Of a stretch of 64,000 bases of DNA, positions 43,983 to 53,340 are shown piece after piece. Position 1 is the stretch's first letter. Every line of letters starts with the position of its first letter. A program made the translations under genes and the position numbers. The notes below the pieces were generated by a model. The model was not told the DNA's origin. It did not search any database and saw nothing but the letters and a program-made list of their open reading frames with translations. Source of the stretch: Chitinophagaceae bacterium (lineage in GTDB: Bacteria; Bacteroidota; Bacteroidia; Chitinophagales; Chitinophagaceae); assembly GCA_016720825.1 (NCBI GenBank), contig JADKJV010000003.1, positions 234,510 through 298,509 on the forward strand, written 5' to 3'.

Positions 43983-45950
43983 ATGTCATCTTATAATAAA
44001 GTATCCTTTGCAGGCCTGCTCATTGCCCTGGGAATCATTTACGGCGATATCGGAACATCCCCGCTCTATGTTTTAAATGCGATTACCAGTGGCAAAGTTA
44101 TTACAGATGAGCTTGTGGCCGGTGTTTTATCTTTAATCATCTGGACCCTCACCCTGCAAACGACTATCAAGTATGTTATCCTGACGCTGAATGCAGATAA
44201 CCGCGGGGAAGGCGGCATATTTTCCCTCTTTGCGCTGGTCAGGCGCCGGAAGCGCTGGCTGGTGGCAGCTGCCATGATTGGGGGTGCCGCCCTGCTGGCT
44301 GATGGTATGATCACACCGCCTATCTCAGTGACTTCTGCAGTGGAAGGTTTAAAACAAGTTCCGATCCTGTCAAGCATTACCCAGACTACAATCATTTATA
44401 TCGTTATCGGTATCCTGAGTGTGTTGTTTTTTATCCAGCAATTCGGCACTGCATTTATCGGAAAATTTTTCGGGCCCGTAATGGCTTGCTGGTTTTTAAT
44501 GCTTGCGGTACTTGGCTTTGTGCATATTTCAGATGACCTGTCGATCCTCAAAGCTTTCAACCCCTGGCTGGGTATAAAATTACTAATTGAATATCCACAG
44601 GGTTTTTATATCCTGGGAGGTGTATTCCTTTGTACAACCGGGGCAGAAGCCTTGTATTCCGACCTGGGCCATTGCGGTAAATGGAACATCCGCTATTCAT
44701 GGATATTTGTAAAAACTTGCCTCGTTATAAATTACCTGGGACAGGGTGCCTGGCTGCTCAGTCATTATAATGGTAAAGCCATTACTGCGGATATGATCAA
44801 TGCCGGTTTTAATCCTTTCTATGGTGTAATGCCCGGCTGGTTCCTTTATTTCGGAATTGCGATTGCCACCATTGCAGCTATCATTGCCAGCCAGGCGCTG
44901 ATTTCCGGTTCTTTTACGCTGATCAGCGAAGCCATGCGGCTGAATTTATGGCCCAAGCTCCGGATCAATTATCCAACAGAAGCCAGGGGCCAGTTGTTTG
45001 TACCTGCCATCAACTTACTGTTGTATGCGGGCTGTATTGGTGTGGTGCTTTTCTTCAAGAAAGCAGCCAATATGGAAGCGGCCTACGGTTTGGCGATTAC
45101 GCTTTGTATGATCGCCACTTCTATCCTGTTTTCGAATTTCCTCGTGCTCAAACGCACCAAACCGATACTCATCTATTTATACCTGGCTGTTTTCTTAACG
45201 CTGGAACTGAGTTTCCTGTTTGCCAACATACAGAAATTCCCCCATGGCGGTTACGTAACGCTGGTGATCGGCGGAATCCTGTTTTTGGTGATGTATATAT
45301 GGTTCAGGGCACGGAAAATCAAAAACCGGTACGTGGAATTTGTAAGGCTTGAACATTATGTACCTTTGATCCAGGAACTGAGTAACGACCGGGCTGTTCC
45401 CAAGTATGCCACGCACCTGGTGTATTTAACCAGCGCCAACAACAGTAAGGAAATTGAACATAAAATCATTTATTCCATCCTGAATAAAAAACCTAAACGC
45501 GCGGATATCTATTGGTTTGTACATGTGGATACACTGGACGATCCTTATACCAGTGAGTATAAAGTGGAACATATCATTCCAAATGATATTATCCGGGTTG
45601 ATTTCCGTTTGGGATTCCGCGTGGAGCCCCGGATTAACCTGATGTTCCGCAAAGTGGTGGAAGATATGGTGGCCAACAAAGAAGTAAACGTAACCAGCCG
45701 CTATGAAAGCCTCGCCAGCACGAATACCGTTGGTGATTTCCAGTTTGTGGTTATGGAAAAATATATCAGCCAGGATACGGAACTTCCTTTCTTCGAGAAA
45801 ATAGTCATGAAATTCCATTTCTGGCTGAAAGATATCAGCTTGTCAGAGGAAAAGGGATTTGGCCTGGATACAGCAAACGTTACGATCGAAAAATTCCCGT
45901 TGCTGGTTGGGCCGGTGGTCCGTCTTCGGATGAAGCGGGTGGAAGAATAA
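43983..45950 (+). CDS. kup: Low-affinity potassium transporter Kup
   Basis: This 655-residue protein of the KUP/HAK family takes up K+ with protons. The N-terminal signature GIIYGDIGTSPLYVLNAI (about residues 18-35) is followed by NRGEGGIFSLFALVRRR and about twelve hydrophobic segments (to about residue 450), then a soluble C-terminal domain of about 200 residues. Length is normal. It lies between the KdpDE pair and a sigma-54 activator, in front of the kdp operon. Confidence 0.94.
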   Translation: MSSYNKVSFAGLLIALGIIYGDIGTSPLYVLNAITSGKVITDELVAGVLSLIIWTLTLQTTIKYVILTLNADNRGEGGIFSLFALVRRRKRWLVAAAMIGGAALLADGMITPPISVTSAVEGLKQVPILSSITQTTIIYIVIGILSVLFFIQQFGTAFIGKFFGPVMACWFLMLAVLGFVHISDDLSILKAFNPWLGIKLLIEYPQGFYILGGVFLCTTGAEALYSDLGHCGKWNIRYSWIFVKTCLVINYLGQGAWLLSHYNGKAITADMINAGFNPFYGVMPGWFLYFGIAIATIAAIIASQALISGSFTLISEAMRLNLWPKLRINYPTEARGQLFVPAINLLLYAGCIGVVLFFKKAANMEAAYGLAITLCMIATSILFSNFLVLKRTKPILIYLYLAVFLTLELSFLFANIQKFPHGGYVTLVIGGILFLVMYIWFRARKIKNRYVEFVRLEHYVPLIQELSNDRAVPKYATHLVYLTSANNSKEIEHKIIYSILNKKPKRADIYWFVHVDTLDDPYTSEYKVEHIIPNDIIRVDFRLGFRVEPRINLMFRKVVEDMVANKEVNVTSRYESLASTNTVGDFQFVVMEKYISQDTELPFFEKIVMKFHFWLKDISLSEEKGFGLDTANVTIEKFPLLVGPVVRLRMKRVEE

Positions 45951-45965
45951 TTAATAATCCGGGTT

Positions 45966-47312
45966 ATGCCTGATACCATATTATTAATTGATGATGAAGA
46001 GCAGCTGAGAAAACTCCTGACAAGGGTAATCTCCCTGGAAGGTTTTACTGTAATCGAAGCAAATACTTTAAAAGCTGCATCTCAAATCCTGTCGCACCAG
46101 GCTGTGGATGCCGTTCTCTGCGATGTCAGGTTACCCGATGGCAATGGCGTTGAATTTGTCAAAGTGGTGAAAGACAGGTATCCGTCCATTGAAATTATTT
46201 TACTCACTGCCTACGGTAACATCGCGGACGGGGTACAGGCCATTAAGAACGGTGCCTTTGATTATATCACCAAAGGGGATGACAACGACCGGATCATCCC
46301 GCTCCTGCACCAGGCTTTGGAAAAATCTGCGCTTCAGAAAAAAACGGCCGTTACTTTCAGCAATAACCCCATTTCCGGGTTTAATATCATTATTGGTGAC
46401 AGTGCACCGGTTAAAAAAGCCATTGGGCTGGCCAAAAGAATTGCAGCCAGTGATTCCACTGTTTTATTGCTGGGTGAAACCGGAACCGGCAAAGAGATTT
46501 TTGCCAACACCATCCATTATAACAGCCGCCGGAAAGAATTCCCGATTGTGGCTATTAACTGCAGCGCATTCAGCAGGGAATTACTGGAAGGGGAATTGTT
46601 TGGATACAAGGCCGGTGCTTATACCGGCGCTGTGAAAGATAAAAAAGGATTAATTGAAATGGCGGAAGGCGGTACCTTGTTCCTGGATGAAATCGGTGAA
46701 CTGGATATCCTCCTGCAGGCCAAACTGCTGCGGGTATTGGAGAACGGTGAATATATCAAAGTGGGTGATACCAAAATCTCCAAAGCCAATGTGCGGATTA
46801 TTGCTGCCACTAACCGGAACTTAAGAAAGGAAGTGGCTGAGGGCCGTTTCCGGGAAGATCTTTTTTACAGACTGGATGTTTTTGATATTGAATTGCCTTC
46901 CCTGCGCGACAGGACTGGTGACATCCCGGCCCTTGCCGGATATTTCCTGGAACAATTCGCCATAAAAGAAAACAGGAAACCGGTTATTGTCAGCCAGACT
47001 GCCATGCAGTTGTTGCAGCAATACGACTGGAAAGGGAACATCCGGGAGTTGAAAAACACCATGGAACGGGCTGCAATAATGACGGAAGGAACTGAAATCC
47101 TTCCGGAGCATTTGCCCTTTGATATCCAGAAACAAAACACCTCCGGGCCACATGAACTATCCCTTGCCGCTGTGGAAAAACAGCATATCCTGAAAATACT
47201 TCAATATACAAATGGCAATAAAGCAAAGGCCGCCCGTTTGCTGGAAATCGGCCTGGCAACCCTTTACCGTAAAATGGAAGAATATACCATTGCCGCCCAT
47301 TTCTCAAAATGA
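45966..47312 (+). CDS. Sigma-54-dependent response regulator (NtrC family)
   Basis: This 448-residue regulator has a receiver domain (phospho-acceptor D53 in LCDVRLPDGNG), an AAA+ domain with Walker A GETGTGKE (170-177), sigma-54 contact loop GAYTGA (217-222, GAFTGA type), Walker B GGTLFLDEIGEL, and a C-terminal Fis-type helix-turn-helix (NKAKAARLLEIGLATLYRK). It starts 16 bases after kup, so the two are probably co-transcribed, and it precedes kdp. The histidine kinase at 54.4 kb is a candidate partner (inference). I could not find a convincing -24/-12 site before kdp. Confidence 0.9.
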   Translation: MPDTILLIDDEEQLRKLLTRVISLEGFTVIEANTLKAASQILSHQAVDAVLCDVRLPDGNGVEFVKVVKDRYPSIEIILLTAYGNIADGVQAIKNGAFDYITKGDDNDRIIPLLHQALEKSALQKKTAVTFSNNPISGFNIIIGDSAPVKKAIGLAKRIAASDSTVLLLGETGTGKEIFANTIHYNSRRKEFPIVAINCSAFSRELLEGELFGYKAGAYTGAVKDKKGLIEMAEGGTLFLDEIGELDILLQAKLLRVLENGEYIKVGDTKISKANVRIIAATNRNLRKEVAEGRFREDLFYRLDVFDIELPSLRDRTGDIPALAGYFLEQFAIKENRKPVIVSQTAMQLLQQYDWKGNIRELKNTMERAAIMTEGTEILPEHLPFDIQKQNTSGPHELSLAAVEKQHILKILQYTNGNKAKAARLLEIGLATLYRKMEEYTIAAHFSK

Positions 47313-47319
47313 TAAAATG

Positions 47320-47346
47320 ACCATCTCAATCTGAGATGGTTTTTTG
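47320..47346 (+). terminator. Rho-independent terminator between the NtrC-type gene and kdp
   Basis: A perfect 9-bp stem (ACCATCTCA with TGAGATGGT, loop ATC) is followed by TTTTT. It separates kup/regulator transcription from the kdp unit. Confidence 0.8.
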
Positions 47347-47424
47347 TTTTCCTCAATTATTATCTGAAAAGCGAAATTCCCGGAAGTCTTATCCAGACTG
47401 CATTTCAGCCGATTCAACAGTCGT

Positions 47425-47439
47425 TGCCTGTTTCAGGCA
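47425..47439. promoter_or_regulatory. Inverted repeat upstream of the kdp unit
   Basis: TGCCTG-TTT-CAGGCA is a 6-bp inverted repeat with a 3-base centre, about 34 bases before the first microprotein start and after the terminator. It could be a regulator site for the kdp operon, or a minor hairpin. Confidence 0.3.
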
Positions 47440-47472
47440 TTTCTTTTGGCATTATACATCAAACGGCAGACA

Positions 47473-47607
47473 ATGAAAACAAATCAACCAGATAAGCCAG
47501 GTGATGAAGCCCCGGAACTGAAGCATTTTGTCATTGTGTTTGTGGTAGTCGCATTGCTGACTGCTTTTTCATGGATTGCCTGGTTCAAATTCGGCTGGTT
47601 CCATTAA
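47473..47607 (+). CDS. 44-residue single-pass membrane microprotein, first of the kdp unit
   Basis: The ATG at 47473 opens 44 codons: a polar acidic N-terminus (KTNQPDKPGDEAPELKH), one hydrophobic helix (FVIVFVVVALLTAFSWIAW) and a short end KFGWFH. I do not recognise it. Start, stop and spacing fit a train of small genes leading into kdpF, and a shared transcript is likely. Confidence 0.6.
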   Translation: MKTNQPDKPGDEAPELKHFVIVFVVVALLTAFSWIAWFKFGWFH

Positions 47608-47616
47608 ATCAAAGCT

Positions 47617-47724
47617 ATGCAGGAAAACAAAGGGGATATTTTATGGATCATCCTGGTGTGGCTGGTGGCAGGGGCGTTGTTGCTGCTGGCTGTCGTGAAA
47701 TTCAAAGTTCTGTTTCATTCATAA
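47617..47724 (+). CDS. 35-residue single-pass membrane microprotein
   Basis: The ATG at 47617 opens 35 codons, with a short polar start (QENKGD), then one hydrophobic helix (ILWIILVWLVAGALLLLAVV), then KFKVLFHS. It lies nine bases after the previous stop. Unrecognised; length and form resemble KdpF-like subunits. Confidence 0.55.
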   Translation: MQENKGDILWIILVWLVAGALLLLAVVKFKVLFHS

Positions 47725-47733
47725 ACCAAGTAT

Positions 47734-47820
47734 ATGTTTTTAACACTTTTACTCCTGGCCTGCGGGCTGGTCTGTTTTTGGATCTTTTTTAAATCTATTG
47801 ACTGGTTCGAAAAAATTTAA
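47734..47820 (+). CDS. 28-residue membrane microprotein
   Basis: The ATG at 47734 opens 28 codons (FLTLLLLACGLVCFWIFF, then KSIDWFEKI). It has one helix with two Cys and an amphipathic end. It lies nine bases after the previous stop and five before kdpF. Unrecognised. Confidence 0.55.
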   Translation: MFLTLLLLACGLVCFWIFFKSIDWFEKI

Positions 47821-47825
47821 TCATT

Positions 47826-47906
47826 ATGATGACGGCTTTATTCATTTTATCCATCGTGGTATTTATTTACCTCGTGTATGTTTTAATTAAACCTGAAAAA
47901 TTCTAG
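47826..47906 (+). CDS. kdpF: Potassium-transporting ATPase small subunit KdpF
   Basis: The 26 residues form one helix ending in YVLIKPEKF, matching the L-x-P-E-x-F end of KdpF, which stabilises the KdpABC complex. It is three bases before kdpA. The second codon is also ATG, so the exact start is open. Confidence 0.8.
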   Translation: MMTALFILSIVVFIYLVYVLIKPEKF

Positions 47907-47909
47907 GGT

Positions 47910-49622
47910 ATGAACGGCGAACTTACAGGAACCATTTTAATCTACTTGATTACACTGCTGCTGGCTTATCCGCTGGGCAGGTATATGTCCAAAGTATTTA
48001 ACGGGGAAAAGACACTCACTGGTTTTATGAAGCCGGTGGAAAAATTCATTTTCAGGATCAGTGGAATCAACCCGGCAGAAAGCATGAACTGGAAACAGTT
48101 TTTGAAAGCCATGCTGACCATCAATTTGCTCTGGCTGGTATATGCTTTTTTCCTGCTGGTCTTCCAGGATAAAATGCCATTGAACCCGGATGGCAATCCC
48201 GGTCAATCACCTGACCTGGCATTTAATACGTCGATCAGTTTCCTGGTGAACTGTAATCTCCAGCATTATTCCGGTGAATCAGGTCTGACGTATTTCACCC
48301 AGTTATTTGTTGTTACATTCCTGCAGTTTGTGAGTGCCGCAACAGGGATCGCTATGTTAATGGCATTGCTGAATGCCTTTAAGGAAAAGACAGTGCAGCA
48401 CCTGGGTAATTTCTGGAACTATTTTGTAAAATCGGTTACCAGGGTATTGCTGCCATTATCAATAATAGTGGCTGTAATTCTTGCATTCAGCGGTACGCCT
48501 TCCGGTTTTGCAGGAAAAGATACCATCACCACTCTGCAGGGTGATACGATGCAGGTGTCCCGGGGACCAGCAGCAGGTATGATTGCTATCAAACAGCTCG
48601 GTACCAATGGGGGCGGCTGGTTTGGTACGAATTCAGCCCATCCGCTTGAAAATCCCAGTTATCTGACCAACGCAGTTGAAACGATTTCGATTTTACTCAT
48701 ACCGATTGCGCTGGTATTCATGCTTGGTTTCTATCTCAACAAAAGGAAACTGGCGAAAGTGATTTTCGGGGTGATGACATTCCTGTTTGTCATTTTCTGC
48801 GCCATCAATATATATTATGAGACAAAAGGAAATCCCGCCATTGATAAACTGGGGATCGCCCAGACAGCCGGCAGCATGGAAGGAAAGGAAGTGCGGATAG
48901 GTGCGGCTGCCACCGCTTTATGGAGTGTGGCTACTACGTCAACTTCCAATGGTTCGGTGAACGGAATGCATGACAGTTTAACGCCCATTTCCGGGGGTGT
49001 AGTTATCCTGGATATGATGGTGAATGCCTTGTACGGTGGTGTGGGTGTTGGTATTCTCAATTATTTCATTTTTATCATCATTGCCGTATTTATATCCGGA
49101 CTGATGGTCGGGCGAACCCCTGAGTTCATGGGGCATAAAGTAGAAGCGCGGGAAGTGAAAATAGCCGCATTGATAACCCTGTTGTCTGCGTTCCTGATTA
49201 AAGGGTTTACTGCACTGGCGGCATACCTGGTGGCGCATCATCCGGATATTGCCTGGCAGGTAAAACCGGGCGCCTGGCTGAATAATCCATCTTACCACGG
49301 CTTTTCTGAAATGCTGTATGAATTCACTTCCGCGAATGCCAATAACGGCAGCGGCTTTGAAGGACTGGGTGATAATAATATCTTCTGGAATGTGACCACC
49401 GGCTTTGTGTTACTGATCGGCAGGTTCCTGCCCATCATTGCACCCATTGCTATAGCCGGCTTGCTGGCCAATAAAAAATTCATTCCTGAATCGCCGGGTA
49501 CTTTACGTACAGACTCCGGCACATTCGGAGTGATGACACTGGCGGTGATCATTATTGTAACGGCTTTGTCTTATTTACCCGCATTGGCTTTAGGCCCTAT
49601 TGCAGAATTCTTTTCACTTTAA
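47910..49622 (+). CDS. kdpA: Potassium-transporting ATPase subunit A
   Basis: This 570-residue channel-like subunit has about ten hydrophobic segments and the recognisable selectivity-filter loops: NCNLQHYSGESGLT, GTNGGGWFGTNSAHPLENP and NANNGSGFEGLGDNN. It binds and passes K+ in the inner membrane as part of the KdpFABC pump. Length is normal. Confidence 0.96.
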   Translation: MNGELTGTILIYLITLLLAYPLGRYMSKVFNGEKTLTGFMKPVEKFIFRISGINPAESMNWKQFLKAMLTINLLWLVYAFFLLVFQDKMPLNPDGNPGQSPDLAFNTSISFLVNCNLQHYSGESGLTYFTQLFVVTFLQFVSAATGIAMLMALLNAFKEKTVQHLGNFWNYFVKSVTRVLLPLSIIVAVILAFSGTPSGFAGKDTITTLQGDTMQVSRGPAAGMIAIKQLGTNGGGWFGTNSAHPLENPSYLTNAVETISILLIPIALVFMLGFYLNKRKLAKVIFGVMTFLFVIFCAINIYYETKGNPAIDKLGIAQTAGSMEGKEVRIGAAATALWSVATTSTSNGSVNGMHDSLTPISGGVVILDMMVNALYGGVGVGILNYFIFIIIAVFISGLMVGRTPEFMGHKVEAREVKIAALITLLSAFLIKGFTALAAYLVAHHPDIAWQVKPGAWLNNPSYHGFSEMLYEFTSANANNGSGFEGLGDNNIFWNVTTGFVLLIGRFLPIIAPIAIAGLLANKKFIPESPGTLRTDSGTFGVMTLAVIIIVTALSYLPALALGPIAEFFSL

Positions 49623-49634
49623 TAACGAACTGAA

Positions 49635-51674
49635 ATGTCTACCAATAAACGTTCTATTAAATTATTTGACCCGGCCCTGGTGAAGACAGGGATTATCCAG
49701 TCATTTGTAAAACTTAACCCGCGGCTGATGGTCAAGAACCCGGTGATGTTCACGGTGGAGCTGGGAACCATCGTCATGCTGGCAGTTACCATCTACCAGT
49801 TGATTACCGGCGACAATTCACAGGGCGCCCTGTGGTACAACATCACTATTTTCTTCATTTTATTGCTGACAGTGCTGTTTGCCAATTTTGCTGAAGCATT
49901 GGCTGAGGCGCGGGGAAAGGCGCAGGCGGAAAGTCTTCGTAAAACCAGGGAGGACACGCCGGCTAAAAAAATCATCGGGAAGGACTGGCAATTTGAGGTT
50001 GTGTCCTCAGCGAGGCTAAAGAAAGATGACCTGTTTATTTGCGAAGCAGGCGATATGATCCCGATGGATGGGGAAATCATCAGCGGCATTGCCACGATTG
50101 ATGAATCTGCCATTACCGGTGAGTCAGCACCTGTAATCCGGGAGGCAGGCGGTGATAAATCATCTGTTACCGGTGGTACAAAAGTGTTAAGTGATAGAAT
50201 TACGGTCAGGGTTACAACCCAGCCCGGAGAATCTTTCCTGGATAAAATGATTGCATTGGTGGAAGGAGCCTCGAGGCAGAAAACACCCAACGAGATAGCA
50301 TTGACCATTTTGCTGGCTGCTTTCACACTTATATTTACCATTGTATGCGTTACACTGAAACCTTTTGCTGATTATGCCCAGACACCGATAACCATTGCGG
50401 CATTTATTTCATTATTTGTATGCCTGATCCCGACTACCATTGGTGGTTTGTTGTCTGCCATTGGTATTGCGGGGATGGACCGGGCGCTGAGAGCGAATGT
50501 GATTGCCAAAAGCGGTAAGGCTGTTGAAACGGCCGGCGATATTGATACGCTGTTACTGGATAAGACCGGAACGATAACTATCGGTAACCGGAAGGCAACC
50601 GGGTTCCACCATGCGAATGGGATTGACCAGCCTGAGTTTATTGCGGCCTGTGCATTGTCGTCTTTGGCAGATATGACACCTGAGGGAAAATCCATTGTTG
50701 AGTTATCCGGTCTCCATGAAAAGAATTTCAACACAACCGGTGCCAGTTTCATTGAATTCACTGCAGAAACCAGAAGCAGCGGGATCAACCTGGCTGATGG
50801 CACCCGGATCCGGAAAGGGGCGTATGATTCCATAAAAAATATAGTGACGAAAGCCGGTCATTCATTTCCGGAAGAAGTTACTGAACGGGTGAATATTATT
50901 TCTTCCAATGGCGGAACGCCGCTGGTCGTCAGCCGGAACGAAATTGTATTGGGAGTAATCGAACTCCAGGATATTATCAAACCCGGTATCCATGAACGTT
51001 TCCAGCGGCTGCGTAAAATGGGCGTGAAAACGGTGATGGTGACAGGTGATAATCCGTTAACTGCAAAATACATTGCGGAAAAAGCCGGTGTGGATGATTT
51101 TATTGCAGAAGCAAAGCCGGAAGATAAAATGAATTATATCCGCCGTGAGCAGCAAAGCGGCAAACTGGTTGCCATGATGGGCGATGGTACCAATGATGCG
51201 CCGGCCCTGGCACAGGCTGATGTGGGCGTGGCCATGAACAGCGGTACTGCAGCTGCCAAAGAAGCCGGCAATATGGTAGACCTGGATAATGATCCCACTA
51301 AACTGATTGAAGTGGTTGAGATCGGGAAACAATTGCTGATCACCAGGGGCACGCTGACCACATTCTCTATTGCGAATGATGTGGCCAAGTATTTTGCGAT
51401 CGTGCCTGCTTTGTTTATTGCGTCTATACCCGCATTGCAGTCGCTGAACATCATGGGATTGAAAAGCCCGGAATCGGCCATACTGGCTGCTGTTATATTC
51501 AATGCGATCATCATTCCATTGCTGATACCTCTGGCATTAAAAGGGGTGGCTTATAAACCGATTGGTGCATCGGCATTGCTCAGGCGGAATTTGCTGATAT
51601 ATGGTTTGGGTGGACTCATTGCACCTTTTATCGGCATCAAACTGATTGATATGCTGATCGGACTATTTATCTGA
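49635..51674 (+). CDS. kdpB: Potassium-transporting ATPase subunit B
   Basis: This 679-residue P-type ATPase has the phosphorylation site LLLDKTGTIT, the actuator motif TGESAPV, the nucleotide-domain motif KGAYDS and the hinge GDGTNDAPAL. Membrane helices flank these domains. It drives K+ uptake through KdpA. It lies 12 bases after kdpA. Confidence 0.97.
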   Translation: MSTNKRSIKLFDPALVKTGIIQSFVKLNPRLMVKNPVMFTVELGTIVMLAVTIYQLITGDNSQGALWYNITIFFILLLTVLFANFAEALAEARGKAQAESLRKTREDTPAKKIIGKDWQFEVVSSARLKKDDLFICEAGDMIPMDGEIISGIATIDESAITGESAPVIREAGGDKSSVTGGTKVLSDRITVRVTTQPGESFLDKMIALVEGASRQKTPNEIALTILLAAFTLIFTIVCVTLKPFADYAQTPITIAAFISLFVCLIPTTIGGLLSAIGIAGMDRALRANVIAKSGKAVETAGDIDTLLLDKTGTITIGNRKATGFHHANGIDQPEFIAACALSSLADMTPEGKSIVELSGLHEKNFNTTGASFIEFTAETRSSGINLADGTRIRKGAYDSIKNIVTKAGHSFPEEVTERVNIISSNGGTPLVVSRNEIVLGVIELQDIIKPGIHERFQRLRKMGVKTVMVTGDNPLTAKYIAEKAGVDDFIAEAKPEDKMNYIRREQQSGKLVAMMGDGTNDAPALAQADVGVAMNSGTAAAKEAGNMVDLDNDPTKLIEVVEIGKQLLITRGTLTTFSIANDVAKYFAIVPALFIASIPALQSLNIMGLKSPESAILAAVIFNAIIIPLLIPLALKGVAYKPIGASALLRRNLLIYGLGGLIAPFIGIKLIDMLIGLFI

Positions 51675-51693
51675 TTTTAAATAAATAATTCAA

Positions 51694-52248
51694 ATGAAAA
51701 AGAATTTGCTGATATCTCTCAAACTGACCGGGTTAATGATAATCCTTTGTGCCATCATCTATCCTTTATTGATCGCAGCGGTTGGCACTGCCACCCCGGG
51801 TGGTGGAAATGGTGAAACCGTTTCGGTTGATGGAAAGGTTGTAGGCTATAAAAATATCGGCCAGCGGTTTACGGAAGACAAATATTTTTCCGGCAGGCCA
51901 TCTGCGGTTGATTACAATGCAGCTGGCTCAGCAGGAAGTAATAAAGGCCCTTCCAATCCCGATTATTTAAAAATAGTGCAGGACCGGATTGATACTTTCC
52001 TGGTCCATAACCCAGGCATTCGCAAAGAAGACATTCCGGCTGACCTGGTCACCGCCAGCGGCAGTGGACTGGATCCGGATATTTCCCCGGCATCAGCTTT
52101 TGTACAGGTGAAAAGGGTTGCTGCTGTCAGGGGTTTACCCGAAACAGCCGTGAAGGAGTTGGTGGATAAGCATATCTCCAAAACCATTTTAGGACCTGAT
52201 GTGGTGAATGTGCTCAAACTGAACATGGCCCTGGACCAATTAAAATGA
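51694..52248 (+). CDS. kdpC: Potassium-transporting ATPase subunit C
   Basis: This 184-residue subunit has one N-terminal membrane helix (LTGLMIILCAIIYPLLIAAVG) and a periplasmic domain with the family features FSGRPSAVDYNAAGSAGSN, VTASGSGLDPDISPASA and VNVLKLNMAL. Its stop overlaps the porin gene start by four bases. Confidence 0.95.
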   Translation: MKKNLLISLKLTGLMIILCAIIYPLLIAAVGTATPGGGNGETVSVDGKVVGYKNIGQRFTEDKYFSGRPSAVDYNAAGSAGSNKGPSNPDYLKIVQDRIDTFLVHNPGIRKEDIPADLVTASGSGLDPDISPASAFVQVKRVAAVRGLPETAVKELVDKHISKTILGPDVVNVLKLNMALDQLK

Positions 52249-53339
52249 AATTGAAAAATTATAAATCAATGAAAAAGATTTTATCTGCTACACTATTATT
52301 TATAGGTACAAATATTATTGCACAGGATTCAACAGGCGTTTTAACCATCAGTGGTTATGCGGAGGCTTACTACCAGTATGATTTTAACAAGCCGGCCGAT
52401 AATAACCGGCCCGGATTCATTTACAGTCATAACCGCCACAATGAATTTAACCTGAACCTGGGATTTGTAAAAGCAAATTATACAGCAGAAAGGGTCAGGG
52501 CAAACCTGGCATTGGGTGCAGGTACTTATATGAATGCCAACTATGCGGCTGAGCCGGGTGTGTTGAAAAATATTTTTGAAGCCAATGCTGGATTTAAAAT
52601 CAGTAAAAAGAAGAATCTCTGGATTGATGCCGGCATCATGCCTTCGCATATTGGATTTGAAAGCGCAGTCAGCAAGGATTGCTGGACGCTGACGAGAAGC
52701 ATCCTGGCCGAGAACAGTCCGTATTTTGAAGCAGGTGCCAAAATCAGTTATACAACAGATGATGGCAAATGGTTGCTCAGCGGGATGGCGCTGAACGGCT
52801 GGCAGCGGATTACAAGGGTCAGCGGCAATTCGCTGATGAGCTGGGGTGCACAAATCCAGTATAAGCCTTCATCTAAAGTATTATTGAACTACAGCAATTT
52901 TATCGGCACCGATAAGCCGGACAGTGCCCGGTTGTCGAGGTTCTTTCACAACCTGTATTGCGTTTTTAATGTCAGCGACCAGTTTGGAATAACGCTGGGT
53001 TTTGATATTGGCACGGAAGAAAAATCACCCGGAAGTACAGATAAGAACACCTGGTATTCACCGGTAATCATTGTAAAGTATGCGCCAAACAGTAAATGGG
53101 CACTTGCCGGCAGGGTGGAGCATTATAATGATAAGAACGGTGTGATTATCGCTACCGGTTCACCCAATGGTTTTCAGACAACAGGATATTCATTGAATAT
53201 TGACCACAGTCCGGCTAAAAATGTACTGGTGAGGCTTGAGTTGAGAAGCCTGAACAGCAAGGATAATATTTTCGCGAAGCCTTCGGGTTTTGGCAGCAAC
53301 AATACTTTTATTACTTCATCCATCGCAGTTTCTTTTTAA
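52245..53339 (+). CDS. Outer-membrane beta-barrel porin of the kdp operon (OmpL/porin-2-like)
   Basis: This protein of up to 364 residues has a signal peptide (KKILSATLLFIGTNIIAQ) and then about a dozen amphipathic strands (LTISGYAEAYYQYDF, NEFNLNLGFVKANYTAERVRANLALGAG, NVLVRLELRSLNS), ending in the closing strand TSSIAVSF. Bacteroidota kdp operons often contain such a porin. It may let K+ or another solute cross the outer membrane (inference). ATG 52245 overlaps the kdpC stop; ATG 52269 gives a cleaner signal peptide. Confidence 0.82.
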   Translation: MKLKNYKSMKKILSATLLFIGTNIIAQDSTGVLTISGYAEAYYQYDFNKPADNNRPGFIYSHNRHNEFNLNLGFVKANYTAERVRANLALGAGTYMNANYAAEPGVLKNIFEANAGFKISKKKNLWIDAGIMPSHIGFESAVSKDCWTLTRSILAENSPYFEAGAKISYTTDDGKWLLSGMALNGWQRITRVSGNSLMSWGAQIQYKPSSKVLLNYSNFIGTDKPDSARLSRFFHNLYCVFNVSDQFGITLGFDIGTEEKSPGSTDKNTWYSPVIIVKYAPNSKWALAGRVEHYNDKNGVIIATGSPNGFQTTGYSLNIDHSPAKNVLVRLELRSLNSKDNIFAKPSGFGSNNTFITSSIAVSF

Positions 53340-53340
53340 C

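Noticed and set aside
47313..47472. Sigma-54 promoter or c-di-AMP (ydaO/yuaA) riboswitch before kdp
   Set aside because: No GG-N10-GC spacing fits, and the leader of about 125 bases after the terminator is too short and lacks the conserved riboswitch helices.
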